Of a DNA stretch of 64,000 bases, positions 1 through 8,385 are shown piece by piece. Location of the stretch: the NCBI RefSeq assembly GCF_900188255.1, contig NZ_FZNS01000007.1:124001-188000 (forward strand), in the 5' to 3' direction. The number at the start of each line of letters is the position of its first letter. Within the stretch, counting starts at the first letter, position 1. This stretch comes from Hymenobacter mucosus. GTDB taxonomy: Bacteria > Bacteroidota > Bacteroidia > Cytophagales > Hymenobacteraceae. The notes below the pieces were generated by a model, which ran no database searches, was not told where the DNA came from, and saw only the letters and a program-made list of their open reading frames with translations. The position numbers and the translations under genes are program-made.

Positions 1-1941
1 CGCTGGGAGAAGGAGGAAGACCTCAGCCATGAACTGTATAACTCGGGCCACCTCTACGAAGCGGCCGTGGCGCACTACCAGGCGACCGGTAAGAAAACCC
101 TGCTCGACATCGCCACCAAAAATGCCGACCTGCTGGTGCGGGACCTCGGCCCCGGCAAGGTGGAGGTGTACCCCGGTCACCAAGTAGTGGAAATCGGGCT
201 GGCCAAGCTTTACCGTGTAACGGGCAAGCAGCAGTACCTCGACCTGGCCAAGTTCTTCCTGGACGTGCGCGGCCCCAAGGGCAACGACTACAACCAGGCT
301 GCCAAACGCGTGGTGGACCAGGATGAAGCCGTAGGCCACGCCGTGCGCGCTACCTACATGTACTCGGCCATGGCCGATGTGGCTGCCCTCACCGGTGATA
401 AGCGCTACCTCACGGCCATCGACGCCATCTGGAACGACGTGGTGAGCAAAAAGCTCTACATCACGGGCGGCATTGGGGCCACCGGCAACGGAGAGGCGTT
501 CGGCAAGCCGTTTGAGCTGCCGAATATGTCGGCCTACGCTGAAACCTGTGCCTCCATTGCCAACGTGTACTGGAATCAGCGCATGTTCTTACTGCACGGC
601 GACGCGAAGTACGTGGACGTACTGGAGCGTACTCTTTATAATGGCCTGATTGCGGGCGTGTCGCTGAGCGGCGACCATTTTTTCTACCCCAATCCGCTGG
701 CTTCCATGGGGCAGCACCAGCGGGGCGCGTGGTTTGCCTGCGCCTGCTGCATTTCCAATATGACGCGCTTCATGGCCTCGGTGCCGGGTTACGTGTACGC
801 CCAAAACGCCGATAACCTGTACGTGAACCTGTTCATGACCAGCACCAGCGACATGCAACTGCCCTCGGGCAAAGTCGGCATAGAGCAGAAAACCAACTAC
901 CCCTGGGATGGCCAGCTTGATTTAGCCGTAAATCCGCAGAAACGGCAGGAGTTTACGCTCCGCATTCGTATTCCGGGGTGGGCGCAGCAGCAAGCTAGCC
1001 CCGGCGGCCTCTACCGGTTCATGGATGCCACACCCCAGCCCATTCCGCTGCGTGTCAACGGTAAGCCGGTGCAGTACACCCTCGACCATGGCTACGCGGT
1101 GCTGAAGCGGCGCTGGCAGAAAGGCGACCAGGTGACGCTAACCTTGCCGATGGCTACTGAAAAGGTAATGGCAACCACCCAGGTGAAAGACGACCTAGGC
1201 AAATTTGCGCTCCAGCGCGGCCCCGTGGTGTATTGCCTCGAAGGCCCCGATAACGCCAACGGCCTCGTGCAGAACATCACCGTCGACCAAAAAGCCCCCG
1301 TAGAAGTAGTGTACCAGAATGGCTTGCTTAATGGTATCAACCTACTGACTACCAACGGTGTGAGTACCCGCCGCCAGCTTAATTCCGACCAGCTCCTAAC
1401 CACACCGCAAGCGGTGAAAGCCATTCCCTACTATGCCTGGGCCAACCGGGGGCCGAGCGACATGACGGTGTGGGTCCCCTACGAAGCCTCGGCGTCCAAG
1501 CCCCAGCCCGCGCCCACAGTGGCCTCGCGCAGCACCCCTAGCTCGTCGCTGAAAAGCACGAAAACACTCAAGGCCCTCGCCGACCAATACGACCCCATCG
1601 ACTCAAAGGACGCCAACTACCCCTATCTGCACTGGTGGCCGAAGAAGAACACCATTGAGTTTGTGCAGTATGATTTCGCCGAGCCCACCACGGTGTCAGA
1701 GTCCAAGGTATATTGGTTTGACGATGGTCCCTGGGGCGGCTGCCGCATTCCGGCTAGCTACAAGGTATACTACCAGAAAGACGGCAAGTGGGTGCCCGTA
1801 AAAAATACTACCCCCTACACCGTAGCCAAAGACAACTATAACACCGTGAATTTTGAGCCCGTGCGCACCACCGCTCTCAAGCTGGAAGTGCAGCTGCCCG
1901 TCGACAACGCCACCGGCATTCACGAGTGGATGGTTAAGTAG
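1..1941 (+). CDS. GH127 beta-L-arabinofuranosidase with extra C-terminal domain (5' end outside window)
   Basis: Retaining beta-L-arabinofuranosidase of family GH127, probably periplasmic. The reading frame is open from base 1, and those first codons align with residues preceding the same block in the paralogue at 6188, so the true start and signal peptide lie upstream. Zinc/catalytic motifs of the family are present: E-T-C at window residues 181-183 and the C-C pair at 249-250, matching Glu338/Cys340 and Cys417/Cys418 of the Bifidobacterium enzyme HypBA1. After the beta-sandwich there is a linker rich in Ser/Thr/Ala and Pro (about residues 485-530), then a ~115-residue Trp/Tyr-rich domain that the paralogue lacks and that resembles an F5/8-type or carbohydrate-binding beta-sandwich. 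Near-identical DNA blocks shared with 6188 suggest a recent duplication. Family assignment is firm; linkage specificity is inferred. Confidence 0.93.
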   Translation, partial: RWEKEEDLSHELYNSGHLYEAAVAHYQATGKKTLLDIATKNADLLVRDLGPGKVEVYPGHQVVEIGLAKLYRVTGKQQYLDLAKFFLDVRGPKGNDYNQAAKRVVDQDEAVGHAVRATYMYSAMADVAALTGDKRYLTAIDAIWNDVVSKKLYITGGIGATGNGEAFGKPFELPNMSAYAETCASIANVYWNQRMFLLHGDAKYVDVLERTLYNGLIAGVSLSGDHFFYPNPLASMGQHQRGAWFACACCISNMTRFMASVPGYVYAQNADNLYVNLFMTSTSDMQLPSGKVGIEQKTNYPWDGQLDLAVNPQKRQEFTLRIRIPGWAQQQASPGGLYRFMDATPQPIPLRVNGKPVQYTLDHGYAVLKRRWQKGDQVTLTLPMATEKVMATTQVKDDLGKFALQRGPVVYCLEGPDNANGLVQNITVDQKAPVEVVYQNGLLNGINLLTTNGVSTRRQLNSDQLLTTPQAVKAIPYYAWANRGPSDMTVWVPYEASASKPQPAPTVASRSTPSSSLKSTKTLKALADQYDPIDSKDANYPYLHWWPKKNTIEFVQYDFAEPTTVSESKVYWFDDGPWGGCRIPASYKVYYQKDGKWVPVKNTTPYTVAKDNYNTVNFEPVRTTALKLEVQLPVDNATGIHEWMVK

Positions 1942-2000
1942 GCAAGGGTACACGTAGCACGTTTCTTGAATTTAATATAGTTTATTTCAAGTAGTTAAAC

Positions 2001-2070
2001 CTGACTAATCGAAGTATCTCTTCTAGTTGCACAGGGCCAATTAACAACCCGATAGAGATGCTTCGGTCAG
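2001..2070. repeat. Degenerate inverted repeat related to the 18.7-kb repeat
   Basis: An imperfect inverted repeat: the left arm at 2001-2021 holds CGAAGTATCTCT and the right arm at 2054-2070 holds AGAGATGCTTCG, with CTGAC/GTCAG at the outer ends. The right arm shares its core with the outer arms of the perfect repeat at 18714-18917, so this looks like a decayed relative of a dispersed intergenic element. It lies between two glycosidase genes and could also form an RNA hairpin after the first one. Confidence 0.5.
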
Positions 2071-2211
2071 TCAAGTATAACCAGTAGTTGAAAACTGAAA
2101 CATGTTTTTGGTAAGATAGTCACCGAAGCAAGCGGGTTCGGGGGCATCCATTCTTTGCGTACCTCAAGCTAGCTTTTACTCTTTTCCAATTCCCATCCCT
2201 ATTCCTTCACC

Positions 2212-4584
2212 ATGACTCCCCTCCCGAAACGCGCTTGGTTGCTACCGATACTACTTGGTGCTCTCATCGGCCCCGTAGCACAGGCCCAAACCTACCTGCC
2301 TACCCCCAACGATGCGCGGATGAAGGTGCAGCCTCAGGTACCAGTGAAGGCGTATGCGTTCAATCTTGCTCAGGTGAAGCTACTCGATAGCCCATTTAAG
2401 GTGGCCGAACAAGCTGACACTAAATACTTGTTGAAAATTGAGCCCGACCGGTTGCTGGCTGATTTTCGGGAGCACAGCGGCTTGAAAGCCAAGGGCGCCC
2501 GCTACGGCGGGTGGGAATCATCAGGGCTGGCGGGGCACACGCTGGGGCACTACCTGTCGGCCTGCGCGCTGGCCTACGCCTCCACCGGCAACGCCGAATT
2601 CAAACAGCGGGTGGACTACATTGTGGCCCAGCTAGATGAGTGCCAACAGGCCCGCAAAAATGGCTACGTAGGAGCCATTCCGAAGGAAGACCAGCTATGG
2701 GCGGAGGTAGCCAGCGGTACCATTCGCTCGCGTGGCTTCGACTTGAACGGGGCGTGGTCGCCGTGGTACACGGTGCACAAAATCATGGCTGGTTTGCTCG
2801 ACGCGTACTTGTACTGCGACAACAAGACGGCCCTCACTGTCAACCAAGGTATTGCCGACTGGACGGGTAACATCATCAAAGGCCTCGACGACGCTAAGAT
2901 GCAAGAAATGATGGTGTGCGAGTACGGGGGCATGGCTGAAACCCTCGCCAATACCTATGCCCTGAGCGGTGATAAGAAGTACCTCGACCTTTCGTACCGC
3001 TTCTACGACAAAAAAATCTTGGACCCACTGGCCGCCGGCACTGATATTCTGCCCGGCAAGCACTCCAACACCCAGATTCCGAAAGCCATTGCCAGTGCCC
3101 GCCGCTACGAGCTAACCGGCGACAAAAAGGACGCCGCCATTGCCCAGTTTTTCTGGCAAACTGTGACCGAAAACCACTCTTACGCCACCGGCGGCAACAG
3201 CAACTATGAGTACTTGGGGGAGCCCCGCAAGCTTAACGACAAGCTCAGCGAAAACACCACCGAGACCTGCAACACCTACAACATGCTGAAGCTCACGCAG
3301 CATTTGTTTGCCCAACAGCCCTCGGCGAAGCTGATGGATTACTACGAAAAGGGACTTTACAATCATATTCTGGCCTCGCAGCACCACGAAACTGGCATGA
3401 CGACCTACTTCGTGCCGCTGCGCATGGGGGGCCGCAAAACCTACAGCGACGAGTTTAACACCTTCACCTGCTGTGTAGGCTCGGGCATGGAAAACCACGT
3501 GAAATATGCTGAGAACATCTACTTCCAGGGCGCGGACGGTAGCTTGTACGTCAACCTGTTCATTCCCTCGGAGCTAAACTGGAAGGAAAAAGGCGTGACC
3601 CTGCACCAGGAAAGCCAGCTGCCGGCCAGCAACCAGGTTACGTTTACCGTAGCGGCCGCCAAGCCTCGCGCCTTTAAGCTGCGCCTGCGTCAGCCCAAGT
3701 GGGCTAAGAACCCGCAAGTGCGTGTGAACGGCAAAGTAGCAGCCGTGAGGCCCGACGCGGAAGGTTACCTTGTGCTTGACCGCAAGTGGAAAAACAAGGA
3801 CCGAGTAGAGTTGACCTTGCCCGCCGACTTCTACACCGAAGCCTTGCCCGATAACCCCGACCGGCGTGCAGTGTTCTATGGCCCAACGCTGCTAGCCGGC
3901 GTGCTAGGAAACACTGAGCCGGAACCCGTCACCGGCGTGCCCGTACTCGTGACAGCAAACAACAGCGCCAACGACTGGGTGAAACCGGTGGATGCCAAGC
4001 AGCTACGCTTCCAGACAGCGGGCCTAGGCGTGCCGAATGATGTGCCCTTGATTCCCTTCAACCAAACCGGCAATGAGTACTACACCGTGTACTGGGACGT
4101 ATTTACGCCCGAGAAGTGGGCTACCCAGCAGCGCGTATACGAGGCCGCCCGCAAGAAGCAGCAAGAGCTGGAAGCCCAAACCGTAGATGTGCTGCGCGTG
4201 GGCGAAATGCAGCCTGAGCGCGACCATAGCTTCACCATCACGGAGAAAGCCGAAACCGGTGAGGAACACGGCCGTAAGTGGCGCATGGTAAATGAAGGCG
4301 GCAACATGACGTTCACCCTAAAAGTAGCCCCCGCCAAAGCCAACACCCTGCTGCTCACTTACTGGGGCACGGACAACCGTGGCCGCGTATTCGATGTGCT
4401 GGTTGATGGCGAGAAGATTGCCACCGAAGACCTCAACAAATACAAAGAGAGCCGCTTCTACGACATTTCGTATCCCATCCCTTCCGCGCTAACGAAGGGT
4501 AAGCAGCAGGTAAAAGTGACTTTCCAAGCCAAGCCGAATAATAGCGCTGGCCCAGTCTACGGCATCCGCAACGTGCAACAATAG
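2212..4584 (+). CDS. GH146-like (DUF1680) beta-L-arabinofuranosidase
   Basis: Predicted secreted beta-L-arabinofuranosidase, 790 residues, with a signal peptide ending near VAQAQ (residues 22-26). The (alpha/alpha)6-barrel shows GGWESSGLAGHTLGHYLSA near residue 105, the E-T-C motif at 351-353 and a Cys pair at 420-421, the same metal-binding pattern as GH127. Overall character (TETCNTYNMLKLT; TCCVGSGMENH) is closer to Bacteroides GH146 enzymes of the DUF1680 superfamily. A beta-sandwich follows, then two C-terminal beta-rich modules (about 645-790) of the sort named DUF4986/DUF6805 in databases; that naming is from memory. It follows the first GH127 by 270 bases on the same strand and probably acts on a different linkage or chain context. 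The superfamily is firm; GH146 rather than GH127 is likely. Confidence 0.88.
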   Translation: MTPLPKRAWLLPILLGALIGPVAQAQTYLPTPNDARMKVQPQVPVKAYAFNLAQVKLLDSPFKVAEQADTKYLLKIEPDRLLADFREHSGLKAKGARYGGWESSGLAGHTLGHYLSACALAYASTGNAEFKQRVDYIVAQLDECQQARKNGYVGAIPKEDQLWAEVASGTIRSRGFDLNGAWSPWYTVHKIMAGLLDAYLYCDNKTALTVNQGIADWTGNIIKGLDDAKMQEMMVCEYGGMAETLANTYALSGDKKYLDLSYRFYDKKILDPLAAGTDILPGKHSNTQIPKAIASARRYELTGDKKDAAIAQFFWQTVTENHSYATGGNSNYEYLGEPRKLNDKLSENTTETCNTYNMLKLTQHLFAQQPSAKLMDYYEKGLYNHILASQHHETGMTTYFVPLRMGGRKTYSDEFNTFTCCVGSGMENHVKYAENIYFQGADGSLYVNLFIPSELNWKEKGVTLHQESQLPASNQVTFTVAAAKPRAFKLRLRQPKWAKNPQVRVNGKVAAVRPDAEGYLVLDRKWKNKDRVELTLPADFYTEALPDNPDRRAVFYGPTLLAGVLGNTEPEPVTGVPVLVTANNSANDWVKPVDAKQLRFQTAGLGVPNDVPLIPFNQTGNEYYTVYWDVFTPEKWATQQRVYEAARKKQQELEAQTVDVLRVGEMQPERDHSFTITEKAETGEEHGRKWRMVNEGGNMTFTLKVAPAKANTLLLTYWGTDNRGRVFDVLVDGEKIATEDLNKYKESRFYDISYPIPSALTKGKQQVKVTFQAKPNNSAGPVYGIRNVQQ

Positions 4585-4746
4585 CTGCCCGACTTACCAG
4601 CGTGAACCGGAGCATGCTTACCCCAAAGACACTATAGCTGAGCGCCTAGCGGCAGCAAGCATTCAGTTCAGCTTGGTTTGCCGTCTCTTGAGGTGGTTAC
4701 AGTTTCAGCCTACTAATCAGAAAGCGGCGCGCTGGCAGGCCATCAC

Positions 4747-5808
4747 CTAGCTATTGCGCAGGGAGGAGGCGCGTATGAGCAGTTCGGGCTGCAACACAAT
4801 GTGGTGGGTAGCCGTGGGCGGAGATGCTTGCTGCAGGTCCAGAAATAGGCGCACCGCCGCCTCGCCCATCTGTTCGCAGCACTGGTCTACCGATGTAAGC
4901 CGCGGCGTGGTCAGGGACGTGAACATTTCGTTGCTGAAGCCCGCCAAGGCCACTTCTTGCGGCACTTGCAGCCCGTGCTCTTCCAACACTTGCAGCGCTC
5001 CGGCTATGGCGGCGTCGCTGCTGGAGAAAATAGCATCTGGGCGCTCGGGCAATTGCAACACTTGGCGCATGGCTTCGCGGCCGGCGTCCAGCGTGATGGG
5101 GTCGCAGTATACAATTTGCTCTTCCGCCACTGGTAGTCCATGCTTACGCAGGGCATCAAGGTAGCCTTGCCGCCGATGGGTGTAGATGCCGAGGTGCTGG
5201 GGACCGGCAAAGTGACCAATGCGCTGGCAGCCTTGCTCTATTAGGTGCTCCGTGGCAATAAACCCACCTGTGTAGTCGTCCAGCAGTACGGCATTTACTT
5301 CCGTACCTGGCAACACTCGGTCAAAGAAAACCAAAGGAATGCCTCGGTTCTGCACCTTTTCGAAGTGAGCGAAATCGTGGGTAGTGCGCGAAACTGAAAC
5401 TAAAATGCCTTCTACTTGGGCCCGCAACAAGGTCTCGATATTCTGCCGCTCATGAGCCACCTCCTCATTCGACTGGCAAATGATGACGCTAAAGCCCGCT
5501 TGGCTGGCGGCCAGTTCAATACCCTTGATAACTACCGCGAAAAAGCGACCATCAATGTAGGGTACAATTACGCCCAGCAGCTTGCTTTTGCCCTTGCGCA
5601 GTCCGGCAGCCAAGTGGTTAGGCTGGTAATTCAGCTGTAAGGCCAGTGCCTGCACTCGTTGCTTGGTTGCTTGACTGATGCGAGAGTCATTATTTAAAGC
5701 CCTCGATACACCGGATACTGATAAACCCAGCTGCTTTGCTAGGTCCGTTATCGATACTTGCTTCGTTTCTCTTCTTTTGGCCAAGATCTGAATAGTTATA
5801 GTGCGCAA
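4747..5808 (-). CDS. LacI-family transcriptional regulator
   Basis: Sugar-responsive DNA-binding repressor. The N-terminal helix-turn-helix (about residues 20-45, ITDLAKQLGLSVSGVSRALN) and hinge helix (NYQPNHLAAGLRKGKS) are classic LacI features, followed by a periplasmic-binding-protein-like effector domain with SVSRTTHDF, VFFDRVLPG and SSDAAIAGALQVLEEHG. It is transcribed head-to-head with the GH127 gene at 6188 and sits inside the arabinose locus, so control of that locus is a reasonable inference. No ATG exists upstream of the helix-turn-helix: the frame begins with TTG at 5808, and a second TTG at 5784 would give a more typical short N-terminus. Effector identity (arabinose or an arabino-oligosaccharide) is not visible in the sequence. 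Confidence 0.93.
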   Translation of the reverse strand: MRTITIQILAKRRETKQVSITDLAKQLGLSVSGVSRALNNDSRISQATKQRVQALALQLNYQPNHLAAGLRKGKSKLLGVIVPYIDGRFFAVVIKGIELAASQAGFSVIICQSNEEVAHERQNIETLLRAQVEGILVSVSRTTHDFAHFEKVQNRGIPLVFFDRVLPGTEVNAVLLDDYTGGFIATEHLIEQGCQRIGHFAGPQHLGIYTHRRQGYLDALRKHGLPVAEEQIVYCDPITLDAGREAMRQVLQLPERPDAIFSSSDAAIAGALQVLEEHGLQVPQEVALAGFSNEMFTSLTTPRLTSVDQCCEQMGEAAVRLFLDLQQASPPTATHHIVLQPELLIRASSLRNS

Positions 5809-5974
5809 AGATAAAAAGGCATGGCCCTGCTCCTTGGTTAAACCGAAAGAGTAATCTCAACTAGCCTTAACCAACAGCTTACATAGAGGTTCTAGCCAAT
5901 TCTGAGGGCTGCTTCTCTATAGGGTAAGTAAGTAAACCGCTGGGAGCTGTTAACTCATGATTTAACATGCTGCT

Positions 5975-6004
5975 TTTGCATTGTAATTAACCTATAAATA
6001 TTTG
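5975..6004 (+). promoter_or_regulatory. Predicted Bacteroidota promoter for the GH127 gene
   Basis: TTTG at 5975-5978 (-33 box) and AATATTTG at 5997-6004, one mismatch from TAnnTTTG (-7 box), are separated by 18 bases, a spacing expected of the Bacteroidota primary sigma factor. Transcription would begin near 6010 and leave a 5' untranslated leader of about 175 bases before the ATG at 6188. Confidence 0.5.
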
Positions 6005-6006
6005 TT

Positions 6007-6016
6007 CAAACGTTTG
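6007..6016. promoter_or_regulatory. Candidate LacI-type operator
   Basis: A perfect 10-base palindrome centred on CG, CAAACGTTTG, flanked on the right by CGCAA. It has the form of LacI/PurR-family operators (core AAACGTTT). It lies in the spacer between the divergent LacI gene and the GH127 gene, at the expected transcription start of the predicted promoter, a position suited to repression. Confidence 0.55.
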
Positions 6017-6187
6017 CGCAAAGCACAGTTAAATAATATGTTTGTGAAGGAGTAAGTAGTTACTCATTACTCCATCCGTAGCAGCCACGATAACTCAGTC
6101 AGTAGACAACTGAGGACTCTTACACTGCTTTGTCTCCCTAGGTGGCGGACCCCGACGCGCTATTCTTCACTTCTCTGATTAGCATAC

Positions 6188-8227
6188 ATGGTCAAATTTG
6201 CTTTTACCGCTCTAGCGTTCAGCCTGACAACTGCTGCCTTGGCACAGCGCTCCGACTATCCTATTCGGGCGGTGCCGTTCACGCAAGTCAAGCTAACCGA
6301 CACCTTTTGGTTGCCCCGCCTCAAGACTAACACCGACGTCACCATTCCCGCTTCGTTTCAGCGCTGTGAGGCTACTAACCGCGTGAAAAACTTTGAGATG
6401 GCGGCCGCCAAACAGGGCAAGTTTGCCACTACTTTTCCTTTCGACGATACGGATATTTACAAGACCATTGAAGGCGCGTCCTACTCGATGAGCCTGTATC
6501 CCGACGAAAAACTGGGTGCTTACGTGGATGCGCTCGTTGCCAAAGTAGGCGCCGCGCAAGAGCCCGATGGGTACCTGTACACAGCCCGCACCATTGACCC
6601 CGCCCACCCGCATCCTTGGGCCGGACCAGAACGCTGGGAAAAAGAACGGGAGCTAAGCCACGAGCTGTACAACTCAGGCCACTTGTACGAGGCCGCCGTG
6701 GCGCACTACCAGGCGACCGGCAAGAAAACCCTGCTCAACATTGCGCTGAAAAACGCCGACTTAGTGTGTGCAGTGTTCGGGCCCGGCAAACGCCGCGTGG
6801 CACCTGGCCACGAGATTGTGGAAATGGGCCTGGTGAAGCTCTACCGCGTAACGGGCAAACCAGAATACCTGAGCACGGCTAAGTTCTTCCTCGAAGCCCG
6901 GGGCCACTACAAGGGCTATGACCCCCAAAGCCAGGACGCCTGGAAAAACGGCTCTTACTGGCAAGATGACAAGCCCGTAGCAGACCAGCGCGAGGCCGTG
7001 GGCCATGCCGTGCGTGCGGAGTACCTCTACTCGGCTATGGCCGACGTGGCCGCTCTTACGGGCGACCAGCAGCTGCTGGCGTCGGTAGACAGCATCTGGC
7101 ACAACATGGTCTCGAAGAAGCTCTACGTGACGGGGGGGACGGGCGCCGTGCCGGGGGGCGAGCGGTTCGGGGGCAACTATGAGCTGCCCAACACCACGGC
7201 CTACAACGAAACCTGCGCCTCGGTGGCTAACGTGTACTGGAACCAGCGTATGTTTCAGCTCCACGGCGACTCGAAGTACGTGGACGTGCTGGAGAAGGTG
7301 CTCTACAATGGGTTGATTTCCGGGGTAGGACTGGATGGCAAGTCCTTCTTCTACTCCAACGCCATGCAAATCAAGAACAGCGTGAGCTTCGCACAGAGCG
7401 AGCCTCAGCGCGCGGGCTGGTTTGACTGTTCCTGCTGCCCGACCAACTTGGCGCGGTTGTTTCCTTCGTTGCCGGGCTATGTGTACGCCCAGAAAGGCAA
7501 CGAGGTGTACGTCAACCTCTTTGTGAGCGGTAGCACCGACTTGCTCGTGAACAAGAAGAAGGTGCAGATTACCCAGCAAAACAACTATCCCTGGCAAGGC
7601 GACCTGAAGTTCACGGTAAACCCTGCCGCCAGCACCGACTTCAACCTGCTAGTGCGCTTGCCGGGCTGGGCTCGCAACGAGGCTGTCCCCTCCGACCTGT
7701 ACACGTTTGCGACGCCTTCGCAGGAAAAGGTAAGCATCAAAATCAACGGCAAACCCGTGACCTACACCGTGCAGAAAGGCTACGCGGTGCTAGCCAAGAA
7801 GTGGCGTAAGAATGACGTGGTAGAAGTAACGCTGCCTATGGAAGTGCGCCAAGTGGTAGCAAATTCTAACGTGAAAGCTGACTTGGACAAAGTGGCGTTG
7901 CAACGCGGCCCCGTGGTATACTGCGCTGAGTGGAAGGACAATGGGGGCAAAACCAGCAACCTGATTGTGCCAACCACGACCACCTTCACTGCTGCCTACA
8001 CGCCTGAGGTCCTCAACGGCATCATGCAGCTCACCGCTACCATACCGGCCGTGCAAGTAGATGCCGCCAAGAACTCCGTTCGTACCGTGCAGCAGACCAT
8101 GACCGCCGTTCCCTACTACGCCTGGGCCAACCGGGGCAAGGGAGAAATGACTGTGTGGTTTCCCCAACGCGTAACCGACGTTGACCTCATCAGTCAACCT
8201 ATTGTCGAAGCAGTAGTCAACAAATAA
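6188..8227 (+). CDS. GH127 beta-L-arabinofuranosidase
   Basis: Secreted retaining beta-L-arabinofuranosidase, 679 residues, the usual length for the family. A signal peptide ends at TTAALAQ (about residue 20). The helical barrel carries YNETCASVANVYWNQRMF, with Glu341 and Cys343, and FDCSCCPTN with Cys416-Cys417, in near register with Glu338/Cys340/Cys417/Cys418 of HypBA1. The C-terminal beta-sandwich ends with VPYYAWANRGKGEMTVW, also present in the first GH127 of the window, but the extra C-terminal domain of that protein is absent. It is the first gene rightward of the LacI regulator and leads into susC/susD. HypBA1 removes beta-1,2-linked L-arabinofuranose from hydroxyproline-linked arabino-oligosaccharides; a similar substrate is inferred here. 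Confidence 0.95.
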   Translation: MVKFAFTALAFSLTTAALAQRSDYPIRAVPFTQVKLTDTFWLPRLKTNTDVTIPASFQRCEATNRVKNFEMAAAKQGKFATTFPFDDTDIYKTIEGASYSMSLYPDEKLGAYVDALVAKVGAAQEPDGYLYTARTIDPAHPHPWAGPERWEKERELSHELYNSGHLYEAAVAHYQATGKKTLLNIALKNADLVCAVFGPGKRRVAPGHEIVEMGLVKLYRVTGKPEYLSTAKFFLEARGHYKGYDPQSQDAWKNGSYWQDDKPVADQREAVGHAVRAEYLYSAMADVAALTGDQQLLASVDSIWHNMVSKKLYVTGGTGAVPGGERFGGNYELPNTTAYNETCASVANVYWNQRMFQLHGDSKYVDVLEKVLYNGLISGVGLDGKSFFYSNAMQIKNSVSFAQSEPQRAGWFDCSCCPTNLARLFPSLPGYVYAQKGNEVYVNLFVSGSTDLLVNKKKVQITQQNNYPWQGDLKFTVNPAASTDFNLLVRLPGWARNEAVPSDLYTFATPSQEKVSIKINGKPVTYTVQKGYAVLAKKWRKNDVVEVTLPMEVRQVVANSNVKADLDKVALQRGPVVYCAEWKDNGGKTSNLIVPTTTTFTAAYTPEVLNGIMQLTATIPAVQVDAAKNSVRTVQQTMTAVPYYAWANRGKGEMTVWFPQRVTDVDLISQPIVEAVVNK

Positions 8228-8236
8228 GAATATTGA

Positions 8237-8272
8237 GCCACTAGACCCTGGCCCACATCAGGTTCTAGTGGC
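8237..8272 (+). terminator. Hairpin after GH127 gene
   Basis: Arms at 8237-8250 and 8259-8272 pair over 14 positions with one mismatch and an 8-base loop, ten bases after the GH127 stop. There is no long T tract, so it may be a weak or attenuating terminator before susC. Confidence 0.5.
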
Positions 8273-8307
8273 CTCGACTTACCCTCCGCTTGTGTCCTTA
8301 GTTCCCC

Positions 8308-8331
8308 AGTTGCGCAATCGATTGTGCAACT
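8308..8331. promoter_or_regulatory. Candidate operator upstream of susC
   Basis: A 24-base palindrome centred on CG with a single mismatched pair; the inner part reads TTGCGCAATCGATTGTGCAA. The symmetry and CG centre resemble LacI-family operators. It lies about 55 bases before the susC start, so the nearby LacI protein or another regulator could act here. The half-site differs from the palindrome at 6007, so identity of the bound protein is open. Confidence 0.45.
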
Positions 8332-8385
8332 GATAGGTCGGTTGTTGCCTTGTCCCTGGTTCTTTCCCCATCTAATGTTTTGCCC

